64,000 nt of DNA from Rapidithrix thailandica (GTDB lineage: Bacteria; Bacteroidota; Bacteroidia; Cytophagales; Flammeovirgaceae): positions 124,001 through 188,000 of the forward strand of contig NZ_JBDKWZ010000009.1 in NCBI RefSeq assembly GCF_039710355.1, read 5' to 3'. Position numbers and translations under genes: made by a program. Shown one piece after another: positions 7,840-17,218 of the stretch; the stretch's first letter is position 1, and each line of letters opens with the position of its first letter. The notes below the pieces were generated by a model. It worked only from the letters and a program-made list of their open reading frames with translations, searched no databases and had not been told where the DNA came from.

Positions 7840-9779
7840 GAGATGACCATTCCTAGTTCTTTGGCAATAGAGGTTTTGTCTTTTAAAAATTCCATATACA
7901 GTTTCATATTTTCATCCCGCTTTTCGTCAGAAGTAGCGGCTGCAATCTTTTGAATATAGGTATTACAAAGCTTTTCACTCAACCGGTATTTTAAACGGAG
8001 AATGTTAGTGTAAAGCACCTTCGACAAATCTTCGTCTTGTTTGGGAATAACGATATTCAAGCGTTCCCAATGCTGACTGATTTCTTCTTTGGTCACCAAT
8101 AGGTCTACAATCAAGGTTTTGTGTTCGGGCTTGCAAATTTGCAGCATGCGTTGGTCGTCTACCTGTTTGCCTGCATCCACTTCTTTTTTATAGAGCTTGA
8201 AAATTTCAAAATAAGTAGGCGAATGAAATTCAATACCCTGGATTTCTTCCATCAGATAATCGCAAATCCGTATTTCCTCGTCCACCGTTAAGTGGCCATA
8301 GTTCACGAGCAAGCGAAGGTATTCCCTTTCTTGTACATTGAGCTTTTCGTCATAAACGGCCGGGGCTTCTTCTACCAGAGCGGAGTCCTGGTTTGGCGTT
8401 ACCGGGGCATCCTGAAACTCGCCGGGAAGGGCTTGACGTTCTTCCTTCCATTGAGCCCTTTTTTGCTGCTTTCGTTGCTCGCTAAGGGCAATTTTTTTAC
8501 CCTCTTCGATGAGAATATTCTCTTCGATATTGAGCAAGTTGCTACACTCTTTATAAAAGACCGATTGACGGATAGGGTCCGGTATTTTGGCAATACTTTC
8601 AACGATGCTCCGGATGATGCCCGCTCTTTTGATGGGGTCATTGCCCGCTTCTTTCAGGTGTAGTTGGGTTTTGAACAGGATAAAATCCTGAGAATGCTCT
8701 TGGAGGTAGTCTTTAAAAGCCGCTCCACCCAGCTTCTGACAGTAGCTGTCTGGGTCTTCTCCTTCCGGAAAAATCACGACCCGCACGTTCATTCCCCGTT
8801 CCAGGATCAGATCCACTCCCCGGAGAGAAGCATTGATACCGGCCGTATCTCCATCGTAGAGGATGGTGACATTTTGCGAGTAGCGTTTGATTAAACCAAT
8901 CTGGTTGCTGGTCAGGGAAGTCCCGGAAGAGGCCACCACATTTTCAATACCTGCCTGGTACAAGGAAAGTACATCCGTATAGCCTTCTACCAGGTACGAA
9001 TTGTCTTCGTTGCGGATGCTTTGCTTGGCCTGGAAAATGCCATAAAGGATATCACTTTTATGATAAACTTCTGTTTCCGGGGAGTTGAGGTATTTGGGTT
9101 TATCGTCTTTTTTGAGGGTACGGGCCCCAAAGGCAATGACCCGGCCCGAAATATTGTGAATGGGAAAGGTGACCCGCCCCCGGAACCGGTCGTATTCTTT
9201 GTTTTCTTTGCAGATGATGAGCCCGGCTTTTTCCAACAGGTCTTTCTGATAGCCTTTGGCCACACCGGCTTTTAATAATGCGTCCCATTGATTCAGGCTG
9301 TATCCCAAGTCGAATTTTTGAATGACTTCCTGCGTAAACCCTCTTTCCCGGAAATAGCTCAAACCGATGGATTGCCCTTCCTCCTCCTCACTTAGATTAT
9401 GTTTGAAAAAATCTTTTGCATAATTCAGGACAATCAACAGACTTTCTTTTTCACTTTGTACGGATATTTCTTCCGGGCTTAATTCCTCTTCCTCGATCTC
9501 GATTTGGTACTTCTTGGCCAGGTAGCGGATGGCTTCTATAAAGCCCAAACCTTCCATTTCCATGACAAAGGAAATAGCATCCCCGCCTTTTCCGGTGCTA
9601 AAACACTTGTAAATCCCCTTGGCCGGAGAGACGGAAAAGGAAGGGGTCTTTTCATCGGTAAAGGGAGATAAAGCCCACCAATTATGTCCTTTCTTTTTCA
9701 GTGGTAGAAAATCCTCCACCACTTCCAAAATATCGGCTCGTTCCTGTACGCGTCTGATTGTATCGGTACTGATTTTCAT
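7836..9779 (-). CDS. dnaG: DNA primase
   Basis: 647 residues. DnaG makes RNA primers at the replication fork. The N-terminal CHC2 domain is recognisable (LSPFTDEKTPSFSVSP, 37-52; YKCFSTGKGGD, 57-67), followed by the catalytic core with the Toprim motifs VEGYTDV and LYDGDTAG, and a C-terminal helical, helicase-interacting region. Three of the four zinc ligands usual in CHC2 are replaced (Ser38, Thr41 and Thr62, leaving Cys59), so this domain probably does not bind zinc. I recall similar substitutions in Flavobacteria. The channel gene follows with a 4-bp overlap. Confidence 0.97.
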   Translation of the reverse strand: MKISTDTIRRVQERADILEVVEDFLPLKKKGHNWWALSPFTDEKTPSFSVSPAKGIYKCFSTGKGGDAISFVMEMEGLGFIEAIRYLAKKYQIEIEEEELSPEEISVQSEKESLLIVLNYAKDFFKHNLSEEEEGQSIGLSYFRERGFTQEVIQKFDLGYSLNQWDALLKAGVAKGYQKDLLEKAGLIICKENKEYDRFRGRVTFPIHNISGRVIAFGARTLKKDDKPKYLNSPETEVYHKSDILYGIFQAKQSIRNEDNSYLVEGYTDVLSLYQAGIENVVASSGTSLTSNQIGLIKRYSQNVTILYDGDTAGINASLRGVDLILERGMNVRVVIFPEGEDPDSYCQKLGGAAFKDYLQEHSQDFILFKTQLHLKEAGNDPIKRAGIIRSIVESIAKIPDPIRQSVFYKECSNLLNIEENILIEEGKKIALSEQRKQQKRAQWKEERQALPGEFQDAPVTPNQDSALVEEAPAVYDEKLNVQEREYLRLLVNYGHLTVDEEIRICDYLMEEIQGIEFHSPTYFEIFKLYKKEVDAGKQVDDQRMLQICKPEHKTLIVDLLVTKEEISQHWERLNIVIPKQDEDLSKVLYTNILRLKYRLSEKLCNTYIQKIAAATSDEKRDENMKLYMEFLKDKTSIAKELGMVIS

Positions 9780-10146
9780 ACTGACTGAAGCATCGTGATT
9801 TTACTCAAAATTATGCTATTTTTAGATAAGGAAGAAAATTTTACCTCTTGGATAGAGCCGGAAAAAAGATTGAACGTTTTCTATCAAAGTTATATACAAA
9901 GGGGAAGAGTTGCTCATATGCCGCAAAACAGGCCGCTATCGAAGGCTCCCTGATTATTTCGTATCAATTTTGTTATTTTATATAGTATTATTACTTCTTT
10001 TGCAATAGAGAACAAGTTACAGGACGCTCAAGCATACAGGTAATGTGTAAACAGCCTATTGTCGAACACATCAATTTCAGAGATATAAAGATCCAAGCCA
10101 GCTTTTACACCTTGCCTTTTTTAACAACATTATTAAATACAAGTAG
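9780..10146. other. Divergent promoter region between dnaG and mrp
   Basis: A 367-bp AT-rich spacer between divergently transcribed genes. Apart from a candidate promoter for mrp (9969-10002) I see no gene, hairpin or repeat in it. Confidence 0.6.
9969..10002 (+). promoter_or_regulatory. Candidate Bacteroidota promoter for mrp-nifU
   Basis: TTTG at 9969-9972 and TTCTTTTG at 9995-10002 fit the phylum consensus TTTG-N(19-23)-TAnnTTTG with one mismatch in the -7 element and a 22-nt spacer. It would give a leader of roughly 140 nt for the gene at 10147. Such matches are frequent in AT-rich DNA. Confidence 0.3.
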
Positions 10147-11229
10147 ATGACATTTTCAGAGTCTGACATCATAAAAGCCCTTTCAACGGTAGAGGATCCG
10201 GATTTGAAGAAAGATTTGGTGAGTTTGAATATGATCCGGGATGTGGATATCGAGGGAAATACGGTCCGGTTTACTGTGGTATTGACCACACCCGCATGCC
10301 CTTTGAAAGAAATGCTGCGCAAGCAATGTATCGAAGCGGTGAAAAAACAAGTGGGGGAAGATGTGGACGTGGATGTGAATATTACAGCGGATGTGACCAC
10401 CGTCCGGAATCAATCTCCCGTATTGCCCAATGTAAAAAATATTATTGCCATTGCTTCGGGAAAAGGCGGAGTAGGAAAATCTACGGTTACGTCTAATTTG
10501 GCTTTGGCCCTGGCCGAATCCGGCTCCAAAGTGGGGATCATTGATGCGGATATTTTCGGGCCTTCCATTCCGGTGATGTTTAACACGGAAAGCGCCAAGC
10601 CCGGTGTGGTGAAAATGGAAGGAAAGAACATGATCATTCCTATTGAGCAATACGGCATCAAATTACTGTCGATTGGCTACCTGGCTCCGGCTGAAGATGC
10701 GGTCGTCTGGAGAGGGCCTATGGCCAGCTCTGCATTAAAACAATTTCTGACGGATACACACTGGGGTGAGTTAGATTACCTGTTAATAGATTTGCCTCCA
10801 GGCACCAGCGATATTCATTTGACTTTGGTACAAACCGTTCCGTTGACCGGTGCCGTCATTGTGACAACTCCCCAAAAAGTAGCACTGGCAGATGCTACCA
10901 AAGGGATTTCTATGTTCAGACAACAACAAATCAATGTGCCAGTATTGGGAGTTGTGGAAAATATGGCGTATTTTACACCCGAAGAGTTACCCGATAACAA
11001 GTATTACCTTTTCGGGCAGGATGGTGGAAAGCTGTTGGCTCGTAGGTACGAGATTCCCTTTTTAGGGGAAATTCCGATTGTGCAAAGCATCCGGGAAAGT
11101 GGAGACAAAGGAGAGCCGGCCATCATGCATCATGAAGCGTCAAGCCTTGCTTTCCGGCAAATTGCGCAAGAATTGGCCCGGAATGTGGCCATCCGGAATG
11201 CTAACTTGGAAACGGCCAGCTTAGGATAA
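10147..11229 (+). CDS. mrp: Mrp/NBP35-family Fe-S cluster carrier ATPase
   Basis: 360 residues. Residues about 5-85 form a MIP18/DUF59 domain (EDPDLKKDLVSLNMI, TTPACPLK), followed by a ParA-like P-loop ATPase with the deviant Walker A GKGGVGKST (105-113), DADIFGPSIP and DLPPGTSDIHL. Mrp/ApbC proteins bind and transfer Fe-S clusters in the cytoplasm. The CxxC pair found in many homologues after VENM is missing here (VENMAYFTPEELP). The next gene is a NifU-domain scaffold, which supports a role in Fe-S assembly. The two are probably one operon (123-nt gap). Confidence 0.95.
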   Translation: MTFSESDIIKALSTVEDPDLKKDLVSLNMIRDVDIEGNTVRFTVVLTTPACPLKEMLRKQCIEAVKKQVGEDVDVDVNITADVTTVRNQSPVLPNVKNIIAIASGKGGVGKSTVTSNLALALAESGSKVGIIDADIFGPSIPVMFNTESAKPGVVKMEGKNMIIPIEQYGIKLLSIGYLAPAEDAVVWRGPMASSALKQFLTDTHWGELDYLLIDLPPGTSDIHLTLVQTVPLTGAVIVTTPQKVALADATKGISMFRQQQINVPVLGVVENMAYFTPEELPDNKYYLFGQDGGKLLARRYEIPFLGEIPIVQSIRESGDKGEPAIMHHEASSLAFRQIAQELARNVAIRNANLETASLG

Positions 11230-11352
11230 ATTAATAGAGAAATTGACCAGTGGCAGAAGTCCATGGATAGTTTTTCTCTGAAAAGGGAATGGAATTCGCA
11301 AAATTTTGTTTCCAAACGAAAGAAATTAATCATTTTTAATACTACTACTTTC

Positions 11353-11652
11353 ATGAGTAACACAGTCATACCTGAAGACATGGTAAAGGAGGTGGAAAAA
11401 GCCTTGGACACAATCCGCCCTTACCTGGAGGCTGACGGAGGTAATGTGCAGATTAAAGAAATCACCGAAGAGAAAGTGGTGGTTTTGGAACTGCTCGGCT
11501 CTTGTGGCTCTTGCCCAATGTCTACCATGACCTTTAAGGCCGGAGTAGAACAGGCAATTTTGAATGCCGTGCCGGAGATTAAAGGGGTAGAGGCCGTGAA
11601 CATTACCCTTCCGGATGATCCCAATGCGAAACTGCCGGAGAATCTGAGATAG
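11353..11652 (+). CDS. NifU C-terminal-domain Fe-S scaffold protein
   Basis: 99 residues from the ATG at 11353 (MSNTVIPEDM). An in-frame ATG 90 nt upstream adds 30 residues with no family resemblance. The motif LEADGGNVQI and the cluster-binding CGSC (51-54) within ELLGSCGSCPMSTMT define the Nfu/NifU C-terminal domain, which carries [4Fe-4S] clusters to target apoproteins. It is downstream of mrp on the same strand, with a terminator after it, so the pair forms a small Fe-S cluster delivery operon. Confidence 0.95.
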   Translation: MSNTVIPEDMVKEVEKALDTIRPYLEADGGNVQIKEITEEKVVVLELLGSCGSCPMSTMTFKAGVEQAILNAVPEIKGVEAVNITLPDDPNAKLPENLR

Positions 11653-11680
11653 TCATTTTATTGATACAATCTTGGAACAG

Positions 11681-11744
11681 AATGGGCTAAGAGAAATGTG
11701 AACGAACTGTTTGATCACATTCCCCTTAGCTCATTTGTATTTTT
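11681..11744 (+). terminator. Terminator-like long hairpin after nifU
   Basis: AATGGGCTAAG (11681-11691) pairs with the complement in CTTAGCTCATT with one mismatch, continued inward by an ATGTGA/TCACAT stem, and is followed by TTGTATTTTT. It ends the mrp-nifU transcript. Confidence 0.6.
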
Positions 11745-11811
11745 AACAGAGGTCTATATAAAGAACAATCGTACAGGAACAGGTAGGACCCTGACAAATT
11801 CTGTCAATGCT

Positions 11812-12504
11812 TTAATCTAATTTTTGGACCTTCCCCGACCCGGACACATTCATCTGTACATTGGTCGGGTTACCTTTGTACCGGACTTTCCCCGAACCGG
11901 AAATACTTGCCTGTAAATCTCCGTTGATTTCCATTTCTACATATCCCGAACCGGACAATTTAATAGAGGCATCCCCTACTTTCAGATCCGAACCGTACAC
12001 TTTGGCCGAACCGCTGGAGTTAAGGTTCACTCGCTTGGCGTTACCTTCCAAATTGGCCTGATTACTTCCCGAAAAGTTAGCTTTCAATTCGCCTACACTT
12101 AATTGAAGTTGGTACTTACCGGACCCTGATCCGTTTAAAGCCAGTGTGGAACCTTTCAGGGTACTTTTTGTCGTCACTTTACAAGCTCCTGATAAGGAAA
12201 TAGCACTTAAATTTTTGCTGTAGGTGATGTACAAAGTACCGTCTACATTCCGGCTTCCGGGTTTTACTTTTACTCTTAAGGTTCCGTTTTTGACTTCTGT
12301 GATGATTTTTGAGATATCCTCAGAGGAGGCTTCGATTTTGATGGAAGGAGAGTTGCCTTCTTGTAAATACACAGTGAACGCACCGCCTATACTGACGCCC
12401 TCAAAGGAAGATAACTTTCTGGTTTCGGTGCTTTGAGCATAGGTGGAAGTAATAAGAAGGAACAAAAAAGCGCTTGTTGTGATAAGGTTGTTTATGAATT
12501 TCAT
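11812..12504 (-). CDS. GIN-domain (DUF2807) exported protein
   Basis: 230 residues with a cleavable signal peptide (about 1-23, ending STYAQ). The mature part is made of repeated short beta-strand units rich in Ser/Gly: SLSGACKVT, LNGSGSGKYQ, FSGSNQANLEG, LNSSGSAKVYG, LSGSGYVEM, ISGSGKVRY and VSGSGKVQ. These are typical of the DUF2807 'head GIN domain' putative adhesin family, predicted to fold as a right-handed beta-solenoid outside the cytoplasm. Function in the family is not established. It is a monocistronic unit in its context. Confidence 0.88.
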   Translation of the reverse strand: MKFINNLITTSAFLFLLITSTYAQSTETRKLSSFEGVSIGGAFTVYLQEGNSPSIKIEASSEDISKIITEVKNGTLRVKVKPGSRNVDGTLYITYSKNLSAISLSGACKVTTKSTLKGSTLALNGSGSGKYQLQLSVGELKANFSGSNQANLEGNAKRVNLNSSGSAKVYGSDLKVGDASIKLSGSGYVEMEINGDLQASISGSGKVRYKGNPTNVQMNVSGSGKVQKLD

Positions 12505-12799
12505 TTTTTTGAGAATTTAGATGCTTCTTTTAGAAAGCTACAGTATTTCCAAAGTAAATCCAAAATATTTAAAATACTTGTTATCAGTTGTTTATGTGAA
12601 TGATGATCCGAGTGTTTTTGTCCGAAAATGAACATAAATGTTGTGGATTGAACATATAAGATAAGTGAATACATTTCTTTGTCTGGGTTATGACAGTTCC
12701 ATACCTTGAAAATGCACAATTTCGTAAAGATCAAGGTAAAGCTGGATCGAAACACTATCGCCAAATGGCAGACAAAACTCAACCGAATGTTAAGAGATT

Positions 12800-13525
12800 A
12801 TGAAACAGTTGTTATTTGTTGGATTATTTATAGCGACCCTCTGTAAAAATGCTGAAGCGGACACTTACTCTAGCTTCTTAGAGAAAACAGATGCTTTCAT
12901 GGAGCAACATGTAGAACAAGGATTGGTGGCTTATCAAGCTCTTCTAACTGATAGAACGGAATTGGACGAACTGATCAACTTGGTGGCCACCGTTTCAGTG
13001 GATCATTTATCTCAAACCCAGAAAAAAGCTTTTTATATAAATTCATATAACTTGTTGGTAATAAAGGGTATTGTAAATAAATACCCGGTAGAATCGCCTT
13101 TGAAAATCGAAGGTTTTTTTGACAAGGTGGAATATCGTGTGGCTGGGGAAGTAATGACGTTGAATGACTTGGAAAATCATAAACTAAGGGAGGGGATACA
13201 GGATGCTCGTATCCATTTTGTATTAGTATGTGCGGCTCATGGTTGCCCTCGCCTGGTGAATTTTGCTTATCGTCCCGAACATCTGGCCGCACAATTGGAG
13301 CAACAGACCCGTCAGGCTCTGAACGATAGGAATTTTATCCGGGTGGACAAACGGCAAAAGCAAGTGTTGATTTCGGAAATATTTAAATGGTATGAAAAGG
13401 ATTTTATCAAGGAAAGTGGTTCGGTGCGGAAGTTTCTGAATCTATACAGAACCGAGAAAATACCTTCGGGGTTTCGTTTGGAATATTATCCGTACGATTG
13501 GAGCTTAAATGAACAAAAGTCATAA
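12800..13525 (+). CDS. DUF547 exported protein
   Basis: 241 residues with an N-terminal signal peptide (hydrophobic 3-15, cleavage near AEA/D). The conserved DUF547 segments KKAFYINSYNLLVIKGIV (about 74-91) and IHFVLVCAAHGCPRL (about 137-151, with the conserved Cys-Ala-Ala-x-Gly-Cys-Pro core) are clear. This domain has a papain-like/transglutaminase-related look, but no enzymatic activity is established for this bacterial group to my knowledge. It is the only plus-strand gene between leftward genes. Confidence 0.85.
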   Translation: MKQLLFVGLFIATLCKNAEADTYSSFLEKTDAFMEQHVEQGLVAYQALLTDRTELDELINLVATVSVDHLSQTQKKAFYINSYNLLVIKGIVNKYPVESPLKIEGFFDKVEYRVAGEVMTLNDLENHKLREGIQDARIHFVLVCAAHGCPRLVNFAYRPEHLAAQLEQQTRQALNDRNFIRVDKRQKQVLISEIFKWYEKDFIKESGSVRKFLNLYRTEKIPSGFRLEYYPYDWSLNEQKS

Positions 13526-13689
13526 TAAGTTCAAGATTTGATAAACCCGCTAGAAAGGCCGTTTCTACAAGAGCCCTTATCTTTGTTTTCATATTTGACC
13601 GCTCGTAGATTGAGTACAAAAAAATCTGTTCGTCTAATTTGGGGGAGCTTTCTATTCAGTAGCAAAGTTCCTTTTTTTGTGCCCTGTTT

Positions 13690-13878
13690 TTACAAAACTT
13701 CTTTGTCTTTCAAATCTTTTTTCACTTCCAGTAAAAAGCTGATCATCGCAAAAATGAACAAAGGATGAGCTACAAATACAAACAAAGTCATCATAAAAGG
13801 AGTAGGGTAAAAGATGTATACGATGCTGATTAATACTCCCAGTAAAATAAATATCAATTCGGTTTTTAAGCTTCTCAT
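13690..13878 (-). CDS. Small two-TM membrane protein, unknown
   Basis: 62 residues: MRSLKTE, two hydrophobic segments (about 8-24 and 29-48), and a charged tail KKDLKDKEVL. This topology is regular for a real small inner-membrane protein. It lies 59 nt downstream of the NapC-like gene on the same strand, so it may be the last gene of the nitrate-reductase operon. I do not recognise a named family. Confidence 0.5.
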   Translation of the reverse strand: MRSLKTELIFILLGVLISIVYIFYPTPFMMTLFVFVAHPLFIFAMISFLLEVKKDLKDKEVL

Positions 13879-13937
13879 ATATGTTGGTAGATATGGGTCT
13901 GTGAATGCGATCCTCGTAATGTCTGAGCGTTTTGAAA

Positions 13938-14642
13938 TTAATTGTTTGGCAGGGACTCGACAAATTTCTTGAGCTCTTCCGTATTGCCCTCGCTGTGTTG
14001 GGACGATGCAGGTCCTGACATCAAGTCTTTATAATGGGGGTGACCGGGAGTGCGAAATTGCCGGGAAGGGTGTGCTCTTCCATGGCAATTCATACAGCTG
14101 ATTGAATTGTCTGCAAATTGGGAAGAGAGAGGCCGGTGCATTTCTACGGATTCAAAAGCCTTGGTTTGTTGATGGCAACTCAGGCAATTGGCATTTTGAA
14201 ATTCGCCCCTGTATTGAATCGGTTCCACATAGGTACGGGTAATATAACGCATCAAGTGCCGGTAGCCATCCAGTTTGGCTTTCAACGTCCCGTTTAATCC
14301 ATAGTCTTTGTGGCAGCCATAACATTGATCTTTGGGAATCCAGTTATGTTGATAATGCCGGGCGGCCAGGGTAGTACTGGTGTCGTTCAGCATATCGTTG
14401 GCAAAGGGTTTCATCACATGGCACTGCATGCAGGCCTTTACTTTTTTGCTGGTTTCAAATACATGATAATTGCCAAGAAAAGCAATGAGAATGGGTAAAA
14501 CAATCAATGCAGGAAAAGCCAGGCGTTTGACCACGGTATTGACCTTCCCTCCTTTGAGGGCAATAGCCAAGAGTAGTATCAGGTCGGCAACGACTAAGAC
14601 TACGCCAAGCACTTGGACTAATTGGACAGTTTCGGTGAACAT
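13938..14642 (-). CDS. NapC/NirT-like membrane-anchored tetraheme cytochrome c
   Basis: 234 residues. Two N-terminal hydrophobic segments (about 9-29 and 41-57) are followed by a periplasmic domain with exactly four CxxCH haem sites: CMQCH (71), CYGCH (107), CLSCH (153) and CMNCH (183). NapC/NirT/NrfH proteins oxidise membrane quinol and pass electrons to a periplasmic reductase. Canonical members have one anchor helix and this one appears to have two. It starts 5 nt after the stop of the NapA-like gene, so it is surely its redox partner. There is no NapB or NapD in the window. Confidence 0.85.
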   Translation of the reverse strand: MFTETVQLVQVLGVVLVVADLILLLAIALKGGKVNTVVKRLAFPALIVLPILIAFLGNYHVFETSKKVKACMQCHVMKPFANDMLNDTSTTLAARHYQHNWIPKDQCYGCHKDYGLNGTLKAKLDGYRHLMRYITRTYVEPIQYRGEFQNANCLSCHQQTKAFESVEMHRPLSSQFADNSISCMNCHGRAHPSRQFRTPGHPHYKDLMSGPASSQHSEGNTEELKKFVESLPNN

Positions 14643-14647
14643 GGTTT

Positions 14648-16930
14648 CTAAATTTCGGTAGAAAACTCGGTATATTTTTTTGCGGAAACGGCGGTGACTT
14701 TGTATTCCGGCTCTTTGGAGACAGGGTCGTAATTATCTGCCACGATCAGATTGATCAGAAACTTGTTATCAAAGAAAGCTGCGAAAATGACTCCGGGCGT
14801 CTCATTTTCCGAAATCTTTACCTTCCCTTTCATGGAACCGTATTGGCTGCTGACTTCTAACAAATCCTCTTCCGCGACTTGTAGTTTTTTAGCATCAGAG
14901 GGATGTAATACAAATACTCCCCGGCCACTTCCTTCGGACAAGGCGGGGATCTTGTCAGTCATAGTACCTGTATGCCATTGTTCTACCACCCGGCCGGTAG
15001 TCAGGTAATACGGAAATTCTTCGGATAATTGCTGTTGTGTAGGAATATAGGGCCGTAAGAATACGACTGCCCGGTGGTCCGGCTTGCCATAAAACTGAAT
15101 TTCTCTACCTTCTTGTACAAATGGGTCTCCCTGGATATATCTTCGGACGGTGCCCGGGTGGTTTTCATCCGGACAAGGCCATTGGATGCCCCGTTCTTTT
15201 TGCAAGCGCTCACGGGTAATGCCTTTGAAGTTATATTTGCTGGCAGCCGACAGGTTTCTATATTCTTCCCAACATTCCGCAGGAGTGGAATATTGAATCA
15301 AATTACCATATCCTAACCTTTTGGCAAAGTCTACCAAAATATCGAAATCACTTCTTGCTTGTCCGGGTGGGTCCATGAGTTTTTCTATCAACTGGTATCT
15401 TCTTTCGGATTGCCCGTATACTCCCTCCTTTTCAAGGTACAATGCGGCAGGAAGAACCACATCGGCTAATTTTGTGGTTTCCGTATCCTCAAAAACATCT
15501 GCCACTACCAAAAAGCATTTTTCCATCGCTTTTTTTGCTTCGGCAAGATTGGGCATGGACTGGGCCGGATTGGTGCACATCACCAAGGCGGCTTTCACTT
15601 TTTCTTCGCCCATGGCTTTGAATAAGTTAACCGCATCGTATCCGGGTTTAGGGCTGATGCTTCCGGCCGGAACCCCCCAAAGTTGCTCCATTTCCTGACG
15701 GTGATGGGCATTGGCCACCATACGGCCATGCGGTAGTATATGTGAGAGGGAACCCGTGTCCCGCACGCCTCCACAGGCATTGCTTTGTCCGGTAAGGGAA
15801 AGGGGGGTAGCCCCCGGCCGGCAGATTTGCCCGGTAATCAGATGCAGACTATTGAGGGTATTGTTGAGAAAGACTCCTTGTGTTCGTTGGTTTACACCCA
15901 TAGTCCACATGGACATAGTAGCTTGGGAGGTGGCAAACCAGTGGGCTACTTCTTCGATTTGCCGGGGTGGAATGCCTAGTTTTCTCGCTACTTTTTCAGG
16001 AGCATAATCTTCCAAAAAGCGTATATAGGTAGCAAAATCTACTTCTCTTTGTCCATTGTGAAAGTTAATATGTTCCTTGACAAAGGTCTTATTATACCAG
16101 CCCTCCTTCACGATTACATAAGCCATGGCATTTAAAAGCAATAAATCGGTGCCGGGATATACCGGTAGAAAAATATCGGAATGCTCGGCCGTTTTGGTTT
16201 TCCGGGGATCCACTACAATGATTTTCGTTTGAGGATGAGATTTTTTCCGGATCATCATCCGTTCCCATAGCGGTGGGTGACATTCGTACATATTTGCTCC
16301 CATCAAAAAGAAACAATCGGCGTGGTCGATGTCCGCATAAGCGCCCGGAGGTTCGTCTTTGCCGAAGGTTTGCGTATACCCTACCGCTGCCGATGCCATA
16401 CACAACCGGGGATTGCCGTCCACGTTGTTAGTACCGATTCCGGCTTTGAACAGTTTGTTGGCCGTGTAGCTTTCTTCAATGTACAATTGTCCCGATCCGT
16501 AGAAAGCCACACTATCCGGACCATAAAGCTCTATGTTCTCTTTAAACTTACTGGCAATTAAGTCCATCGCAGCTTCCCAAGTGGTTTCTACCAGGCGCCC
16601 TTCCGTGCGGATTTTCGGCACGGTTAGTCTGCCTTCCAATTGAGTTAAGTCTGCCAGGGTAGAACCTTTGATACAAATGACTCCTTTATTGTGAGCGGCC
16701 GTATCGCCTTTGACCCGTACGACTTTACCTTTCGTTAATCCGAGTTTCACACCACAGCCTGTACCACAGTAACGGCACACGGACTTATGCCAACTTTCCA
16801 CCGGACCTTCGTCTACTATCAATTCAGTGACTCCCCAACCACTCAGGGCCATTCCGGTAACGGCAATAGCTCCGGTAGAGAGCTTGATGAACTCCCTGCG
16901 TTGGAGATTCTTGGCTTCTTTTCTACTCAT
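14648..16930 (-). CDS. napA: Periplasmic nitrate reductase-like molybdoenzyme (NapA-type)
   Basis: 760 residues. A Tat signal is present (LQRREFIK, Arg11-Arg12, then a hydrophobic stretch to about 30). A [4Fe-4S] site follows, CRYCGTGCGV with Cys52, 55, 59 and Cys86 (GVICIKG), then a molybdopterin oxidoreductase domain and a C-terminal molydopterin-binding domain (LTTGRVVEQWHTGTMT). NPRLCMASAA (Cys177) matches the position of the Mo-ligating Cys in Nap/Nas enzymes, supporting nitrate as substrate. It is slightly shorter than NapA of proteobacteria (about 830). The tetraheme partner follows immediately. Another periplasmic oxyanion reductase is possible but less likely. Confidence 0.78.
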   Translation of the reverse strand: MSRKEAKNLQRREFIKLSTGAIAVTGMALSGWGVTELIVDEGPVESWHKSVCRYCGTGCGVKLGLTKGKVVRVKGDTAAHNKGVICIKGSTLADLTQLEGRLTVPKIRTEGRLVETTWEAAMDLIASKFKENIELYGPDSVAFYGSGQLYIEESYTANKLFKAGIGTNNVDGNPRLCMASAAVGYTQTFGKDEPPGAYADIDHADCFFLMGANMYECHPPLWERMMIRKKSHPQTKIIVVDPRKTKTAEHSDIFLPVYPGTDLLLLNAMAYVIVKEGWYNKTFVKEHINFHNGQREVDFATYIRFLEDYAPEKVARKLGIPPRQIEEVAHWFATSQATMSMWTMGVNQRTQGVFLNNTLNSLHLITGQICRPGATPLSLTGQSNACGGVRDTGSLSHILPHGRMVANAHHRQEMEQLWGVPAGSISPKPGYDAVNLFKAMGEEKVKAALVMCTNPAQSMPNLAEAKKAMEKCFLVVADVFEDTETTKLADVVLPAALYLEKEGVYGQSERRYQLIEKLMDPPGQARSDFDILVDFAKRLGYGNLIQYSTPAECWEEYRNLSAASKYNFKGITRERLQKERGIQWPCPDENHPGTVRRYIQGDPFVQEGREIQFYGKPDHRAVVFLRPYIPTQQQLSEEFPYYLTTGRVVEQWHTGTMTDKIPALSEGSGRGVFVLHPSDAKKLQVAEEDLLEVSSQYGSMKGKVKISENETPGVIFAAFFDNKFLINLIVADNYDPVSKEPEYKVTAVSAKKYTEFSTEI

Positions 16931-17164
16931 GGTTTTCTTCGATTAGGTTTTAAGCTGTTACTCCGTGAATACTTGAGACTTTATACCAGCACTTGAGTAA
17001 TTGTTGATACATATTTTTTCTTGTAAAGATGTTGCCTGTTTCATTGATAAGATGGATGTTGGATAATGAACAGCCGTTCCGTATCTTTAAACAATCTTAC
17101 ATTTCATTACTCCCTCCTTCATCGTCAGTTTTCACCGAACTAATTATTGGTTTTTAGGGCTAAA

Positions 17165-17176
17165 TGACCAGGGTAA
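17165..17176. promoter_or_regulatory. Crp/Fnr-type box, copy 1
   Basis: TGAC-CAGG-GTAA within ATGACCAGGGTAAAT, one mismatch from the symmetric TGAC-N4-GTCA pattern bound by the Fnr/Dnr/NnrR group. It lies 54 bp (about five helical turns) upstream of copy 2, on the napA side. Confidence 0.45.
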
Positions 17177-17218
17177 ATTGTATATCCCTAATAATAGAAG
17201 TTCAAAAATGAAGAACTA

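Noticed and set aside
12501..12782. 93-codon minus-strand frame between the GIN and DUF547 genes
   Set aside because: It runs through the upstream region of the GIN-domain gene, overlaps its start by a codon and has an irregular composition.
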